Assembly (NCBI RefSeq): GCF_016808095.1
Contig: NC_068970.1
Location: forward strand, 38,164,630 to 38,228,629
DNA length: 64,000 nt
Source: Vigna angularis
Taxonomy: Eukaryota > Streptophyta > Magnoliopsida > Fabales > Fabaceae
Reading direction: 5' to 3'
In this document: piece by piece, positions 35,337-46,890 of the stretch
How positions within the stretch are numbered: position 1 is the stretch's first letter
Layout: each line of letters starts with the position of its first letter
Notes under the pieces: generated by a model
Databases searched by the model: none
What the model saw: only the letters and a program-made list of their open reading frames with translations
What the model was told of the DNA's origin: nothing
Position numbers and translations under genes: made by a program

Positions 35337-36018
35337 GGTATAATTCTTTTATAAGAAGAAAATTTTTGTAAAGAAACACTTATATGGTCTGTAGCTCTAG
35401 AATCGAGAATCCATTTGTTTTGAAAAGACTTAGAGGTAAGAGTAGGACTGATATTACATAAAAAGGATTGGTTTGCTGAAAGAGAACCGATGTATTAAAC
35501 TTGGGCCGAAGTAGAGGAGTCATAAAGATTGTCGGTTTTTAAGAGATTAGCCGGAACTTGAAACTGTTGTGGTGTAAGACGAATGAGTTCAATATTGTCA
35601 AAATTGCTATCTTTGGTATTTCCATTGTCTTCTTGAACAAAGGTATGATGAATTTTAGTGTTCTTGTTGTAGAGTTTATGTCCTGGAGGGTACCCATGCT
35701 TTTTATAGCAAACTTCCACGGTATGACCACTTTTGTTGCAATGAATGCAATGTCTTCTGCTAGTCTCAATGTTTCTGGAAATTTTGTCTTGATTAGGGAA
35801 ACCATTTTTTCGATAACAAATGGATTCACTATGCACATATATGCCACAATAACTGCAAGCGATGGAAGATGCTGAAGCGGTGCAAGCGGTAGCATTATTA
35901 GAATTATTGTTATCTTGAATCTTGGTCACAACAACCAGATTTTCAGAAGATAAATGTCTTTCTTACTGAGCCACAAAGGAGAAGACCTTGGTGATGTCCG
36001 GAATAGGATAAAAAAGAA

Positions 36019-36325
36019 TGATATATGCAGTTGTTAAAGTGATTCATAATGAAGGTAAAAGCAAAGAGATTCATGATGAAGAAGATGCAAATCATTGATG
36101 AAGAAGAAGAAAGGAGGAGAGGGTAAAAAACTTACTCGCAGAAAAAGTAAAACTGAACAGTGTATAGATGTAGGGAAAACCTCTTTTTGAGTCTCGAGAA
36201 TTACATAGAAGAAGCAAAAAGAATGAATAAAATGTGTAGAGAAAGTAAAATAGAGAAAGTAAAACCGAGAAAATAATAAAACTAAAGAAGTGGGTCGAGC
36301 TTCCTTTTACAGGCCCAATATGACA
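36019..36325 (-). repeat. 5' LTR of the 28-36 kb copia element
   Basis: Matches 27870-28179; same TGTCATATTGGGC start on the - strand. Confidence 0.9.
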
Positions 36326-36334
36326 ACTTTCACC

Positions 36335-36411
36335 AAGAATGCCAAATTTTTATTTATTTGCACGAAACAACTATCAAACTCACCCTACATTAGCTAGTGT
36401 GGACACATTAA
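36335..36411 (-). repeat. Fragment matching the end of family X copy 2, inverted and rearranged
   Basis: aagaatgccaaatttttatt (36335 on) is the reverse complement of the end of the copy-2 repeat at about 40131-40162, and gctagtgtggacacattaa at 36393-36411 is the reverse complement of 40161-40179. The two blocks are in a different order in the two places. Confidence 0.75.
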
Positions 36412-38111
36412 CATTTTATTTTTAAAAGAATATTAGTAGCATAGTGGGCTAAGCCTTGCTAAAGTTTTCTTGTTTAGAATATTTTGTTACTTGAATGGGC
36501 TAGGCCCTCCCTAATGTTTTATTTTTTAAAAATATATTGTTGAAGGTTTCACCCTGCACCTTTAAACATTTCATACTGCACCTCCAAATATTTTTAAAAT
36601 GTCAGCTTTATCCCTACTTAAAACGTTATTAATATTTAAATTATTTAAATGGTCAAAGATTCTCTGCACTGGTCAATTTTTATTCTTCATGGTGCTTTCA
36701 AAGCTCCCTATCTCACTTTCACTCTTTCTCATTTTCGAAAAAATCCTCGCATTTCATTTTTCAAGCACAATTTTCGCATCTCATTTCAGTCGAGCACACA
36801 CACAACATAATTCCTCTTCTTCGTCTTCTTTCACTGGTTGGACACACACTCCAGGCGGCACACACACATACCACGCCACCACTACTTCCACAAGTTCGTG
36901 TTCTTCCATTGCTTCCAGGGCACACAGACAACACAACTTCTCGCTTCTTCTCGCTGGTGGCCAAAGGTTGGTGGATTGTGCCATATTTATTTTGATACTG
37001 TGTTGTAGATATAGTAGTGTAGATGATTAGAAGTTGTTACAGTGGTATGATCTGCGTTTGGTGGGATATGCAAAGGCGGAGGGGGATGAATCGGATTTGC
37101 ATATCCAATTCAGACTACATCGGTCTTCCTTTTTTGGTTTAGGCTGAATCAGATTTGCATATCCGACCAAAGGAAGATTTGTCTTTGACCTCCTCTGTTT
37201 GTCCTCTGTGTATGCTATCTATTTTCTTCTTCGACCTTTCCCGTATGTTTTCCTCTGTCTCTTTCCAACCTAAATTGTACATGACCTATACTCCATATTA
37301 GTATGTTGTGGTATATTTGAATCTGTTGTTCAGTTGTTTAGTAGCATAATAACATCTTATTTATATAAATAACACTCTAACTCTAATGTTGGTGATGCAT
37401 GAGAGGAAAAAGTGAGTGTTTTGTGGTTGAGTTAAGCAGAGAAAAGGGAGGAGTTTTTTTTGGTGAATGCGTGTGATTTAGAATGGTTTTTTAGAACTTA
37501 TGGTGGACGAGTGAGGGCTTGTGATTTAAGAAAAGTGATTGAGGGTTGGTTTTTGATGACTGAAGGCATTAAAGTAGAATAGATATATGAAAAAGGTATA
37601 AGTAATTGGTTTTACGGTAAGGAAAAGAGAAGGAAGTTAGGAGGAAGAAAAGAGTATTTGGAATGTACCTAAAAGGAAGGGAGTGGTTTCATGAAATGAG
37701 AAGAGAAGTGGAATTGATGCATGGGTCATTGATATAAAGAAGAGTGAGGGTGGTGGAGCATTTTCAAACCTAGGAAGATGATATGAGGCATGTATTGGTT
37801 AAAGTCATTTGATGTTGTGGAGGGTTAACATGTATTTTGGGAAGTGGTGTACGTAAGTTGGATTATGGGAGAAGAAAACAAAGAAAGATAAGGAAGATTA
37901 TGCAACTTGGCATTGGGTGGTGTTAGAAATCAAAACAAAGAGTTAAGTGAGGGAGCCATGGTGTTAGAAATCAAAATACAACACCAATATAGGAGCGACG
38001 ATGTTGCATAACAAAGGGTGTTATTTATATAAATATTGTAATTATTTTTTTTAATTATATAATTAACTGAATTGGTTATTTTTTTTGGTAATCTTGTTAA
38101 TAAAAATAGAT
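36412..38111. other. Unassigned sequence between transposon remnants
   Basis: No coding domain recognised. 37070-37170 holds repeated words (ggatttgcatatcc, cagatttgcatatccg). A coding-like frame at 36599-37030 is Ser/Thr/His-rich low-complexity text without a family match. It may be the 5' part of the element that carries the plant-mobile-domain remnant downstream. Confidence 0.4.
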
Positions 38112-38888
38112 ATGGCTCGTATTGGAGGAGGTTCATCTTCACATCACGGAGAGAGTTCCTCACAGCGTGAGAGGAGGAGACCTATTGCTTCTTCTCGCAG
38201 AAGATGTGGAGCAGATGAGTCTGATGTTCATGTTGAGGACCATGGAGATGTGAGGTTTCAGGAGGATGTAGTTGAGGATCTTGCATTTGAGGAGCACAAT
38301 ATTCAGTAGGAGGAGGAGCGTGAGGATGTTGCTAAAGGTGGATTTCCTGGAGGTCCAATAGACGCTTCAGTATTGACACATTACATTCACCATGTTGCTT
38401 ATGCATTATGGTAAGGTCGGTTAAGTGCAAAACTTTAACTTTAATGATTATTGTTTCTTGAAATAATTTTTATATTAAATATTATTGTTTAGGAGCGGGA
38501 AGAGATGAAGTTGTTCTCCCGTGGGAAGAAATTAAACAGATTAGGATCCTGCCACGAGGGCCTTAGAGACATCGTTAATGGTTCTGGTCTGATGTCTCTG
38601 GTGGGCATCTCATATGACTACATTGATAGGGGTCTACTGTTGGCATTTGTAGAGAGATTTCATTTCGAGACCAGCAGTTTCCATCTCCCGTGGGTGAGAT
38701 GTCCCTTACTTTAGATGATGTGTCATCCTTGTTGCAACTCCCACTTTTAGACCAACTATGTTATCTAGAGGAAGTAGATTTTAAAGAAAGTAGATGCGCA
38801 ATTGTGGAGCGTTTAGGAGTGGATGGCGGGAGGGCTAGTGTTGAGTTATTGATGAACAAATCTTTAATCCCCGAAAACGGAGTCAAGA
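38112..38888 (+). pseudogene. Plant mobile domain (MAIN-like) protein remnant
   Basis: MARIGGGSSSHHGESSSQRE starts at 38112. An acidic stretch is cut by TAG at about 38308, then GGFPGGPIDASVLTHYIHHV, a probable intron from about 38411 to 38491, LFSRGKKLNRLG, DRGLLLAFVERFHFETSSFH, a frameshift at about 38690, and GEMSLTLDDVSSLLQLPLLD. This is the N-terminal half of the plant mobile domain found in MAIN/MAIL proteins and in many Mutator-like and gypsy elements. It ends at the family X repeat at about 38888. A TE-borne copy is more likely than a host gene. Confidence 0.8.
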
Positions 38889-40160
38889 ACTTGTTAGACC
38901 CTCGGCAAGTGTAACCGAATCGTATCAAGTAATAAACCTGGTAAGACCAAGTATCGTTCTCCCAAAGGACTCACGGCCTAAACAATGTGTGGTTTATTGA
39001 TTAGCTAAGACTTGTAAAACTGATTGATTAAGATTTAAATGCAAATACTCAAAAGTAAATATGTATGCATGGATTGATCAATGGCAAGAAGAAACAAAAC
39101 ACGTGAATTGAAATATGGGGATGATTATGTTGTTGGGGTTTATCAATTTCATCCTTATCCACTCTCATGTATTCAGGAATTCTTCTTTCTTCATTAATTG
39201 TTAATGTCACTTTCTAAATTACCTTAAACCCGATGTCTCGGCGAAGAAAGCCTAATCATAATCACTAGTTTACAATGTCTTGTCTCCCTAGCAATTAATC
39301 ATGCATTATAGTGAACAAAAGCTTAACGGCAACCAACCATCATACTCCTATGTCTAGGTTTATACTACTATTGGGAGAGATTCCCCAGATCTAGATTTCC
39401 CAGTATGTGTCCATATCGACAAAATCAATGATCATGACATCGAATGAGTTAAACAATGCATGGTTTGAGCAAAGAGGAAAAACCCTAACAATTAATGAAA
39501 GAAAGCATGTATCTTAAAGAAGATTTTGAAGAACAAATTCCATACGTGAGAGTTTCAAAAGGACTACATTGATTCCCCAACAACAATAAAAGTTTAGTTC
39601 ACCATATTCATGGTAAAACTAGATACAATACAATAAAAGAGTGAAAAGGTAGAACCCTAGAAAGGTGAGAAAGGAGTTGTAGTATCCAAAATCCTCCTCC
39701 AAGGGGTGAAAAAGTGTGTTTCTGCTTCGTCCTAGCCAAAGACGACTGACCTAGGTTAACTAAAACCTTATATATTATTCTAAAAATTACAGAAAAGTAG
39801 GTCCAAGCCCATAAAAGTGGCGCTCAGCTGCAATAGTGCGTCTTCTATTCTGCCCCTCAGTTGCATTTTTACCCCTCAATGGTGCCAACGGGTCCTTGAA
39901 AGTGCTGCTCAGCGGTAATTGGCGCTGAGCGGTACTTGCAGATTCTCTTCTTTTTCCCTTTTTGTGTTCTTTTCTGATTTCATCCCTGTCCCACTTCACT
40001 TGTTTCATCAAATTCATCTCAAAAACCTGCAAAAACAAGGAAATTAAGCATAAAACCTGTCTAATTCTCTTATTTCAAAAAACATAAGCAAAAGCATGAT
40101 TCCAAGCTAGTTTCTAGTCATAAAGGTTGTTTCATGCGAATAAATAAAAATTTGGCATTC
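38888..40160 (+). repeat. Copy 2 of the roughly 1.2-kb LTR-like repeat (family X)
   Basis: Begins TTGTTAGACCCTCGGCAAGT and ends at about aataaaaatttggc. Homologous to 31828-33091 over nearly its whole length, including the gctcagcggtaattggcgctgagcgg palindromic area at about 39908. It interrupts the plant-mobile-domain remnant. Confidence 0.8.
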
Positions 40161-40179
40161 TTAATGTGTCCACACTAGC

Positions 40180-41152
40180 GAACGGTCATGCGTCATTTGA
40201 GTGCCGCAACTACCGCTAAGCGCCAAAAGTGCTGCTGAGCGTCGACGACGTGAGCTTGGACTTATTTTCTGGTATTTTTATGTTCTATTTAAGGACTTGC
40301 ACATCCTAGGGATTGTATCTTTTGATGGCTTGAGCACAGAAACACACTTTTCACTCCTTAGGGACAGATTTGGGGATGCGGGAGTCTCCTCTTCTCTTTC
40401 TAGGGTTTTTCTATCTCTTTCATTCTCTCATTCTTTCATTGTTCATCTAGTTTCTCCATGATAATGGGAAACTAAACCTCATTTGTTGTTGGGAAAGATG
40501 TAACCTCTTAAACTCTCATGTATTGAATTGATTCTTGATTATATATGCTTTACTTCATTAATTGTTAGGGTAATTTTTCTTTGCGTAATACTTGCTTCGT
40601 TTAACTCATTCTTTAGCATGATGTATGATTTGCATGAGTACCGGAAGGTATCTTACAATTCATGATCTGGAGAATTATTCCTAGAAGCAGTATTTCTCAG
40701 GAATGGGGGTATGAGTTCTGGTTGTCTTAAGTTTTTGTTCTTCAGAATTAATTATTAGGAATACTATGAATCATATGAACTAATAGTTAAGGATAGGCTT
40801 TCTTCATTGAGGAATCAGGTTTTAAGTATTTTAGATAGTGGCATTAACATTAATGAAGAAGTAGAATTCATATATGCATGAGAGTAAACTAGGTGAAATC
40901 TAACCCCAACAACATATTCATTCCATAATATCAAACCCGTTCGTCTTTGCATTTTTGTTCAATTGATGAAATTGCATGCATATCTACTTTTCAGTATTTG
41001 CATTCTAAACCTAAAAGAGTTTGTTTTCAAGTCTTATTTAATAAAGAAATCACATAACTGTTTAGGTCGTGAGTCCTTTGGGATACGATTCTTGGTCTTA
41101 CCATTTTATATTACTTGATACGATTCAGTACACTTGTCGGAGTCTTAACAAG
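40180..41152 (-). repeat. Copy 3 of family X, reverse orientation and truncated
   Basis: Read on the - strand it begins CTTGTTAAGACTCCGACAAG at about 41152 and follows copies 1 and 2 down to the gctgagcg area at about 40215, then ends; the last part of the repeat is missing. Together with copy 2 it forms a large inverted arrangement meeting at about 40165. Confidence 0.75.
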
Positions 41153-41289
41153 AAACCTAACACATTCACCAAACCTCCATTGAACCTTTCATCAAACACT
41201 TGGCGTGCACCATAAACATCACTCATTTCTCCATTTCGTTGCTTGATTATGTTATGCGTTGCTGCTCTAACATGAAGTGTGGAGTTGCT

Positions 41290-42700
41290 TCCATCATCTA
41301 GCTTCTGGAAGAAGAAAAATGAATCAAACTAACAAAGCAGGACCCAAAGCAATATCGGTACCTAAAACCAAAATCATCTCTCTTGCAGATTTTCTTGATG
41401 ATCACAAAAAAATCCAGTCATGGTACCTGGATAGTGAATGCTCGCGACACATGACGAGTCAAAAGTCTATGTTTCAAGACCTCAAGAGCAAGAAGGGAGG
41501 AATAGTCACATTCGATGTAAATCAGCATGCCAAAATAATAGGCATTAAAAAGATAAGTATAAACATTTTCCCTTCTATTAATAATGTCTTATTGGTAGAT
41601 GGCCTAAAACATAATCTGTTAAGCATAAGTCAATTGTGTGGCAATGGGTACAATGTTAGTTTTGAAAAAGGTCAATCTAAAGTCCTAAATAATTAGTGTG
41701 TACTAGTATTTACTTTAAATAGACAAGGTAACTTGTACAAGATAGATCTAGATGAACTACATTCTCAAAGCGTCTTATGCTTGATGTTAATAAAAGACAA
41801 TGCAAAATGTGGACATGCAAGTATGAGATTAATCTCTAATTGTAACATCGTGACCTCGTAAGAGAATTACCCAAAGTGTCATGCAAAGATACCATCTTTT
41901 GTAACACTTGCATGAGAGATATACATGTCAAAGAGTCTTTTAGAAGTAAAAATATTGTTTCAACAGAAAGACCTCTTAAGTGGTTGCATATAGTTGTATT
42001 TGAACCTATAAGGACAACTTCTATGAGTGGTAAACGTTATACACTAGTAATAGTACATGACTTCTCTAGGTGGACATGGGTTCTATTTTTACTTCATAAG
42101 GATGAAACATTTAAGGCCTTTTATAAACTCTGTAAACGAATTGAAAATAAAAAGATTGTAAAATCATTTTTGAACATGGAGGTGAATTCAAAAATGAATT
42201 GTTTAAAAAATTTTGTGGAAAATATGACATTAAACATAACTTTTCAACTCTAAGGACACCACATTAAAGTGGAGTCATTGAGAGAAAGAACATAGCATTG
42301 CAATAAATGGCCAGATCCATGTTAAAGGATTTTAACTCTCCTAAACACTTTTGCACTAAAGCAATCAATACAACCTGTTATCTTCAAAGTAGAGTTTACA
42401 TCAGACTTATGTTGTGTAAAACCTCATATGAGTTGTGGAAACAAAAAACCCAACATTTCTTATTTCCATCCCTTCGGATGTCAATGTTCCACACTAAATA
42501 CAAAAGAAAATTTTGGAATTTTTTTACTTCAAAAGTGATGAAGGAATTATGCTTGGGTATTCTGAAACATCTAAGACGTTCAGAGTTTACAACTCTAGAT
42601 CGTCTAAAGTAGAAGAAGTCATCCATGTAAAATTCAATGACCTTGAGCCTGACTATAAAACGTTAGATACCTACTCCAACAAATGGTGATCAAATAAGAA
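41290..42700 (+). pseudogene. SIRE-type Ty1/copia polyprotein remnant
   Basis: 41277-41696 reads protease-region text (SWYLDSECSRHMTSQKSMFQ, DGLKHNLLSISQLCGNGYNV) with the expected DSGCS altered to DSECS. 41876-42253 is integrase N-terminus and core (KESFRSKNIVSTERPLKWLH, GKRYTLVIVHDFSRWTWVLF). 42307-42612 is integrase continuation (MARSMLKDFNSPKHF, TTCYLQSRVYIR). Stops, deletions and loss of the DDE acidic context make it dead. No LTRs were found. Confidence 0.87.
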
Positions 42701-43009
42701 TTAAAGGCAAGTGCAAAGTTTGAAGCAAGATGGAGGTTCAACCACTAGACAAGTTGCACAATCAAATTACCACGGACAACAACCTCAACCACAAGACAAG
42801 GTGTCCAAAATTGAGGATGATTAACACAATTCACTCAGGTATCTACATCTAGTCAAAAGAACACAAAAGCATCACTTGGGAACCTATAAGTGCAGATTGG
42901 ACAGATTGCACAATAGTTAGTTGATCAACAAGAATCTAAACTCTCGGTCAACACAAAAATTAATCCAAAAGAGCAATGCAAGAAACTAGTGAAGGAACTA
43001 CAATAGGGA

Positions 43010-43625
43010 AGGGAATTAATAGTGAAGGGAATTAGTGTGATTTAAGAAAAGAAGATAGGGTTGAGGAAAAGGAAACAAAAAATTGAGATAAAAACAAAAT
43101 GAGTATGAGCTTGAGATAGAAATACTGAGAGAAGAAAAAGAGATTGAGAGTGAACATGAGTCTGAAAAATTGAGAGAAGAAAAACAAAGTGTAGAAGAGC
43201 ATGAAAAGAGTGTATCTAGTCGAGAAGTAGAAAAATAGAGTGATAAACAGAGAGAAGGTGAGAAAAGGAAGAATAATGAATAGAAAAAGAATTTCAAGAT
43301 GATAACTGATGACAACTGATGAAAACTCCGAAATGCCATTGATTCTTGGCAAGTCGTTCAGTAAAGCTGCCAAAGTCATAATTGATGTGAATAATGAGAA
43401 ACTAAAGGTGTAAGTGTAGGATAAAGAACTGAAATTTAACGTATTTGAAGCTCTAAAATATCCAACTAAAAGCAATGTTTTTTATAGAATAGATGTTTTG
43501 GATAGAATCTACATGGATTCAAGAAGCACATTTTCTTCGACTGATCCTCTACAAAATGTCTTAATGATTAACGAACTAGGAGGAGATATTGAGATCTTGA
43601 TGAAAAAGAAAAAATCAAAAAAATA
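43010..43625 (+). pseudogene. Gypsy (Athila/Tat-like) gag-protease remnant
   Basis: A purine-rich region coding, with breaks, for Glu/Lys-rich text (43080-43250) leads into MPLILGKSFSKAAKVIIDVN, KLKV, DKELKFNVFEALKYPT and YRIDVLDRIYMD (about 43332-43530). This is the end of the retroviral-type protease region in Athila/Tat gypsy elements. Two stops fall within it. RT is not present. Confidence 0.75.
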
Positions 43626-43639
43626 ATTATAGATTTTGA

Positions 43640-44779
43640 CGGCTCAAGAGAATTGAATAAGAAGGCAAAAAATAATTATAGATTTTGACATATAGATATG
43701 AATCCTAAGGCGTTTGGGAGAATTTTTTTTAAGTATTTCTACCTGGTAAAAAAATGAGTTTAAATTTATTTTGAGTTAAAAAATGTGTTTTTGAAAAACT
43801 AATAGAAAATAAATTTAACATGTATAAAACTATTTATGTTTAAGAAGCAAAGTTCTATTTATTTTTTCTGTCTAATAGTATTTATATGGATTCCTTTTTT
43901 CAGGGAAAAACATCCGAAAAAATAAAATAAAATAGCTAGTGAATAGGCCATTAAATATCCGGTAATTTGACCAACTAACTTAAAAAAACCGATTTTGGTG
44001 TTGCTGGCCTTTGGACACTAATTTAGAAATCAATAAATGAATAAAAAGTAGTTGAAAAGTTATATGACACGGCAGTGAAAATTTTAGGAAGTATATTTAA
44101 ATAAAGAAAAGTCCTACTGTTAATTTCTTTACTATAATGTCCCAGTATTTGCATTTATATTAAAACGAATGTGCGTGATGATGTGTTTATTTTTTAAATT
44201 ACAAAATCATTACTTCAATATCTTGAACTTTAAAGAATACCCTGACTCTCGTCATTTTAATTTTATTTTTTTAACATAATTTAAACTGTGTCAGGTAATA
44301 TTTTCTTTGCAAAGTGTTCACCATGATACATAGACCACAAAAATGTCATCTAACATTACGTTAAGAATCCAAATTATTTATATTGATAATTTATGTTTTG
44401 CTAAACAAGAATCATGTTGACAAATCAAGCATTGAAACTTTAATAAATGAAATGTTCATTTAAACCGCATCAACAAAAGATAACTTTGTTTACAAGTGTG
44501 AGAGAAGAAATTTTACATTGAATAAAAAGAATAGATTAATTAAACCATGTAAGCGTTGTCATCTCATGAAAGCAACAAGTAGGGAATCAGACGTATAGCT
44601 ATACATCAAGGTCCACAAAATGTATTTTCATGAGTTATTTCAAAATACAGATGTCCTATCGAAACTATTTTAGGCAAATAAATAGAATTGACATTTGAAT
44701 ATCCAAAATTAATAATTGAATCCTTCCATGAACAGATTTATATTGGGAGAAATAAAGTAAAATTCTGAATAATTAATGT
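43640..44779. other. AT-rich intergenic region
   Basis: No gene, repeat pair or domain seen between the gypsy remnant and the tRNA gene. Confidence 0.6.
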
Positions 44780-44853
44780 GGTCCCGTAGCTCAGTTGGTT
44801 AGAGCGTTGGTCTTATGAGCCGAAGGTCGCGAGTTCGAGCCTCGCCGGGACCA
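44780..44853 (+). tRNA. tRNA gene, anticodon UAU by position (tRNA-Ile)
   Basis: 74 nt fold without an intron: acceptor GGTCCCG/CGGGACC, D arm GCTC/GAGC, anticodon stem TTGGT/GCCGA (with G-T pairs), loop CTTATGA, T arm GCGAG/CTCGC with TTCGAGC, discriminator A. Anticodon positions 34-36 are TAT, which reads AUA isoleucine. The A box (TAGCTCAGTTGG) and B box (GAGTTCGAGCC) are intact, and a T run (TTTTTT) at about 44869 can end Pol III transcription. The acceptor and arms look functional; the isotype rests on loop counting. Confidence 0.9.
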
Positions 44854-46890
44854 AGTCTTTAACTTTCAATTTTTTGAAAGTTGCACCAACTATAAATCTA
44901 TGGTTCATTTTTTTTATACCAAGTCAAACGTCACTATCAATATGTGTTCGTCTTATCCCAAAAGATGAAAAGAATTAGTTTTGCAAATTCATGTTCATCA
45001 ATAGAAAAAAGTGCCAAAAAAGCAACACAGTCAACGTCAAGATTCTGTTTTCACGGTTTGTTCTGCTGTCGTTATAACTTTAGCTGTAGCCTCCGTTGTT
45101 GAATTTCTCCAAAATGCTACCGTGTCATGTAATATTACGTTATTCTATCTGTCAGACTAAACTGCACGCCAATATTCATATTTTCATTTCTTTTTCAGAT
45201 GTGGGCCTTGTGGTGTTTATATGCGTTTGTTGAGCCTTTGATTGAGTGAGACAGAGAAAAGAGAGATTTTTCTCTTTAATATTTTTTTGTTTGTTTTCTT
45301 TCTCTTTGTGAAATCAAAGGTGGTATTGGGCCATGGCATTCCATTATCCATATTCAACACCTACCTTTTGTTCCCTTTGATATTTCCTTCCTCTTTACTT
45401 CTATCCTGATATTAGTGTTCCCCACTTCTTTTTTCCATCCAGAAAACTTGTTGCGCAAGTGAGGAAAAAGGGGTTGCCTTCGACACTTCTTCCCTTGTTC
45501 TCTGGTATGCCATCCCTCCTCAGGTGCTTTTTGTTTGTTCCTGCAGTGTTTGGTCCATTTTCTAGATTCATAAACGTGATTTTGGGTGTCCAGTTGGGTG
45601 TGTTGTGAGACCCAGATGGATTTTGACATTTTGTGGTATTTTTATTAGCTTTCGAGTTAACTATGCATATATCTTTTTTTAATTTATTAAGTGGTTTAGT
45701 ACTTTAGTTGGTGATCCGTGTTTCTGGTGCTGCATATATGGAAGGAATACATACCATTAGGTAGTTTTATTATGAATTCCAGTTGTCTGGGAGATTGTTG
45801 TTGAGATTTGTTTATTTCTACAAACGGAATGATAATAGTAACCGAAGTTTTGTTCAAAATGAGCAAATAATTTTGTTTCGCTGGCTGCAAACTATGACGC
45901 AGTCTGATAGATGTTTGGTCTCTGATCTTCTTGTTATTGCTGATAAAATTCAGTTGTACAGTGACTATCTAGACCAGTGGTAGTAAATTTGTTTATATTC
46001 TGGTTGTGCAACCAAAGTTCTTCTTGGCATAAGCATAATAGTAGTGGTTATATGGTGATGTAGTTCCGTGATTAGGGAAGGGAAAAAGAGATCGAGGGAA
46101 AGGGAGACAGGAAGTGGGAGCAATAAATCATTGTTGAAATTAGATTGGGGAAAAAGAAACAGAATTTTAAAATAACTTCAAGCATCAATTCAAATCTAAT
46201 TCCAAAACGTATTAAGCTGTCGTATGCTTGAATTGGAAAACCCAGCATGCTTTAATATTAGTAAAAAAATACCCTTCAACCTTAAAATACTAAATTCCCT
46301 ACATTTTACTTGCACCATGCACCTTAAAATTCAAGTATTTATTTGAATATAGATTCTCTGCTGGTTTTTTTCGTGCTGTTTCTCTGTTGTACCTTCAAAA
46401 TATATTGATGATGGACACTTATTTTGATGTTTTAAAATATACTAAAATGATTTTTAAAGTACCATAGTGTATTTTTAATATTCAGTAAAGGACAACATAA
46501 AAAAAAAAAAACCCAGTAGAGAAACTGGACTCTATTTATTTCCTATATTACAATATTCCATTATTTCTGTCTTTCTGAATCAATATGATAAATGATATCA
46601 TATAATGTTTCATGGATGAAGAATTCTACACTAATAATATATATTGAGCTTTACTATAAATTACTTCCACGAGGATATAATCTTGAACGGACAAATGTTT
46701 GAAGAAATAGGTCTAATGTTTTCAGTTAGTTATTTGGATAAATAGAAAGACAACCAATGGGGACAGATCACTGCAACTCTAACAGTCTTTCCTCTTCTGT
46801 TTATGAACAAATCTTTATGTGTAGTGTTGTGCTAATTTTTTAATATTCTCAGGGTTATGTTAGTTTGAAAGAAGCTATTTGACATCAAGA
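44854..46890. other. Region upstream of the IQD gene; probable promoter and 5' UTR
   Basis: No domain-bearing frame. Pyrimidine-rich tracts at 45270-45310 and 45360-45500 could belong to a leader exon with a long 5' UTR intron, a layout common in IQD genes, but I cannot place the borders. Confidence 0.5.

Larger units (their letters stand above)
28190..35929 (-). pseudogene. Broken copia gag-pol polyprotein, interrupted by a nested element
   Basis: In - strand order: two CCHC-like zinc knuckles (CSYCGIYVHSESICY and CIHCNKSGHTVEVC, within 35929-35495); protease WILDSRATDHIS at about 35410, where the usual DSGA is DSRA; the nested element; then protease/GAG-pre-integrase text (IQIALPNGTIVY, LFDVLYVPQFSFNLISI) at 31220-31020; integrase core (DDFSLYTWLIP, IRTDNGIEF, TPQQNGIVE) at 30769-30431 and its C-terminus at 30418-29726; RT (QLDVNNAFLHGDLHEEVYM) at 29398-29201; the RT catalytic box as YMDDIVLN at about 29090; RNase H at 28909-28448. 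Stops and frameshifts divide it. The DSGA to DSRA change would hit the protease active site. Confidence 0.9.
27870..36325 (-). mobile_element. Ty1/copia element with both LTRs, split by a nested LTR element
   Basis: LTRs of about 310 bp at 27870-28179 (3') and 36019-36325 (5') share both ends: on the - strand they start TGTCATATTGGGC and end CTGCATATATCA. Next to the 3' LTR is the polypurine tract CAAGGGGTGAAAG. The polyprotein runs on the - strand from gag zinc knuckles at about 35900 to RNase H at about 28200. It is interrupted at 31219-35336 by another LTR element. No convincing primer-binding site or clean target duplication was found, and the LTR may extend a few bases (actttcacc follows both copies). 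Confidence 0.88.

Noticed and set aside
35139..35354. Open frame at 35139-35354 as a small gene
   Set aside because: It lies wholly inside the 3' LTR of the non-autonomous element and has no domain.
43016..43475. Two - strand open frames rich in Ser, Phe and Leu
   Set aside because: They are antisense to a purine-rich gypsy gag/protease remnant on +, whose reading (MPLILGKSFSKAAKVIIDVN) is recognisable.
44780..44853. Reading the tRNA as tRNA-Met (CAU), from the letters cttatgag
   Set aside because: Counting the canonical arms places TAT at positions 34-36 with T33 before it; a CAU reading would need a shifted loop.
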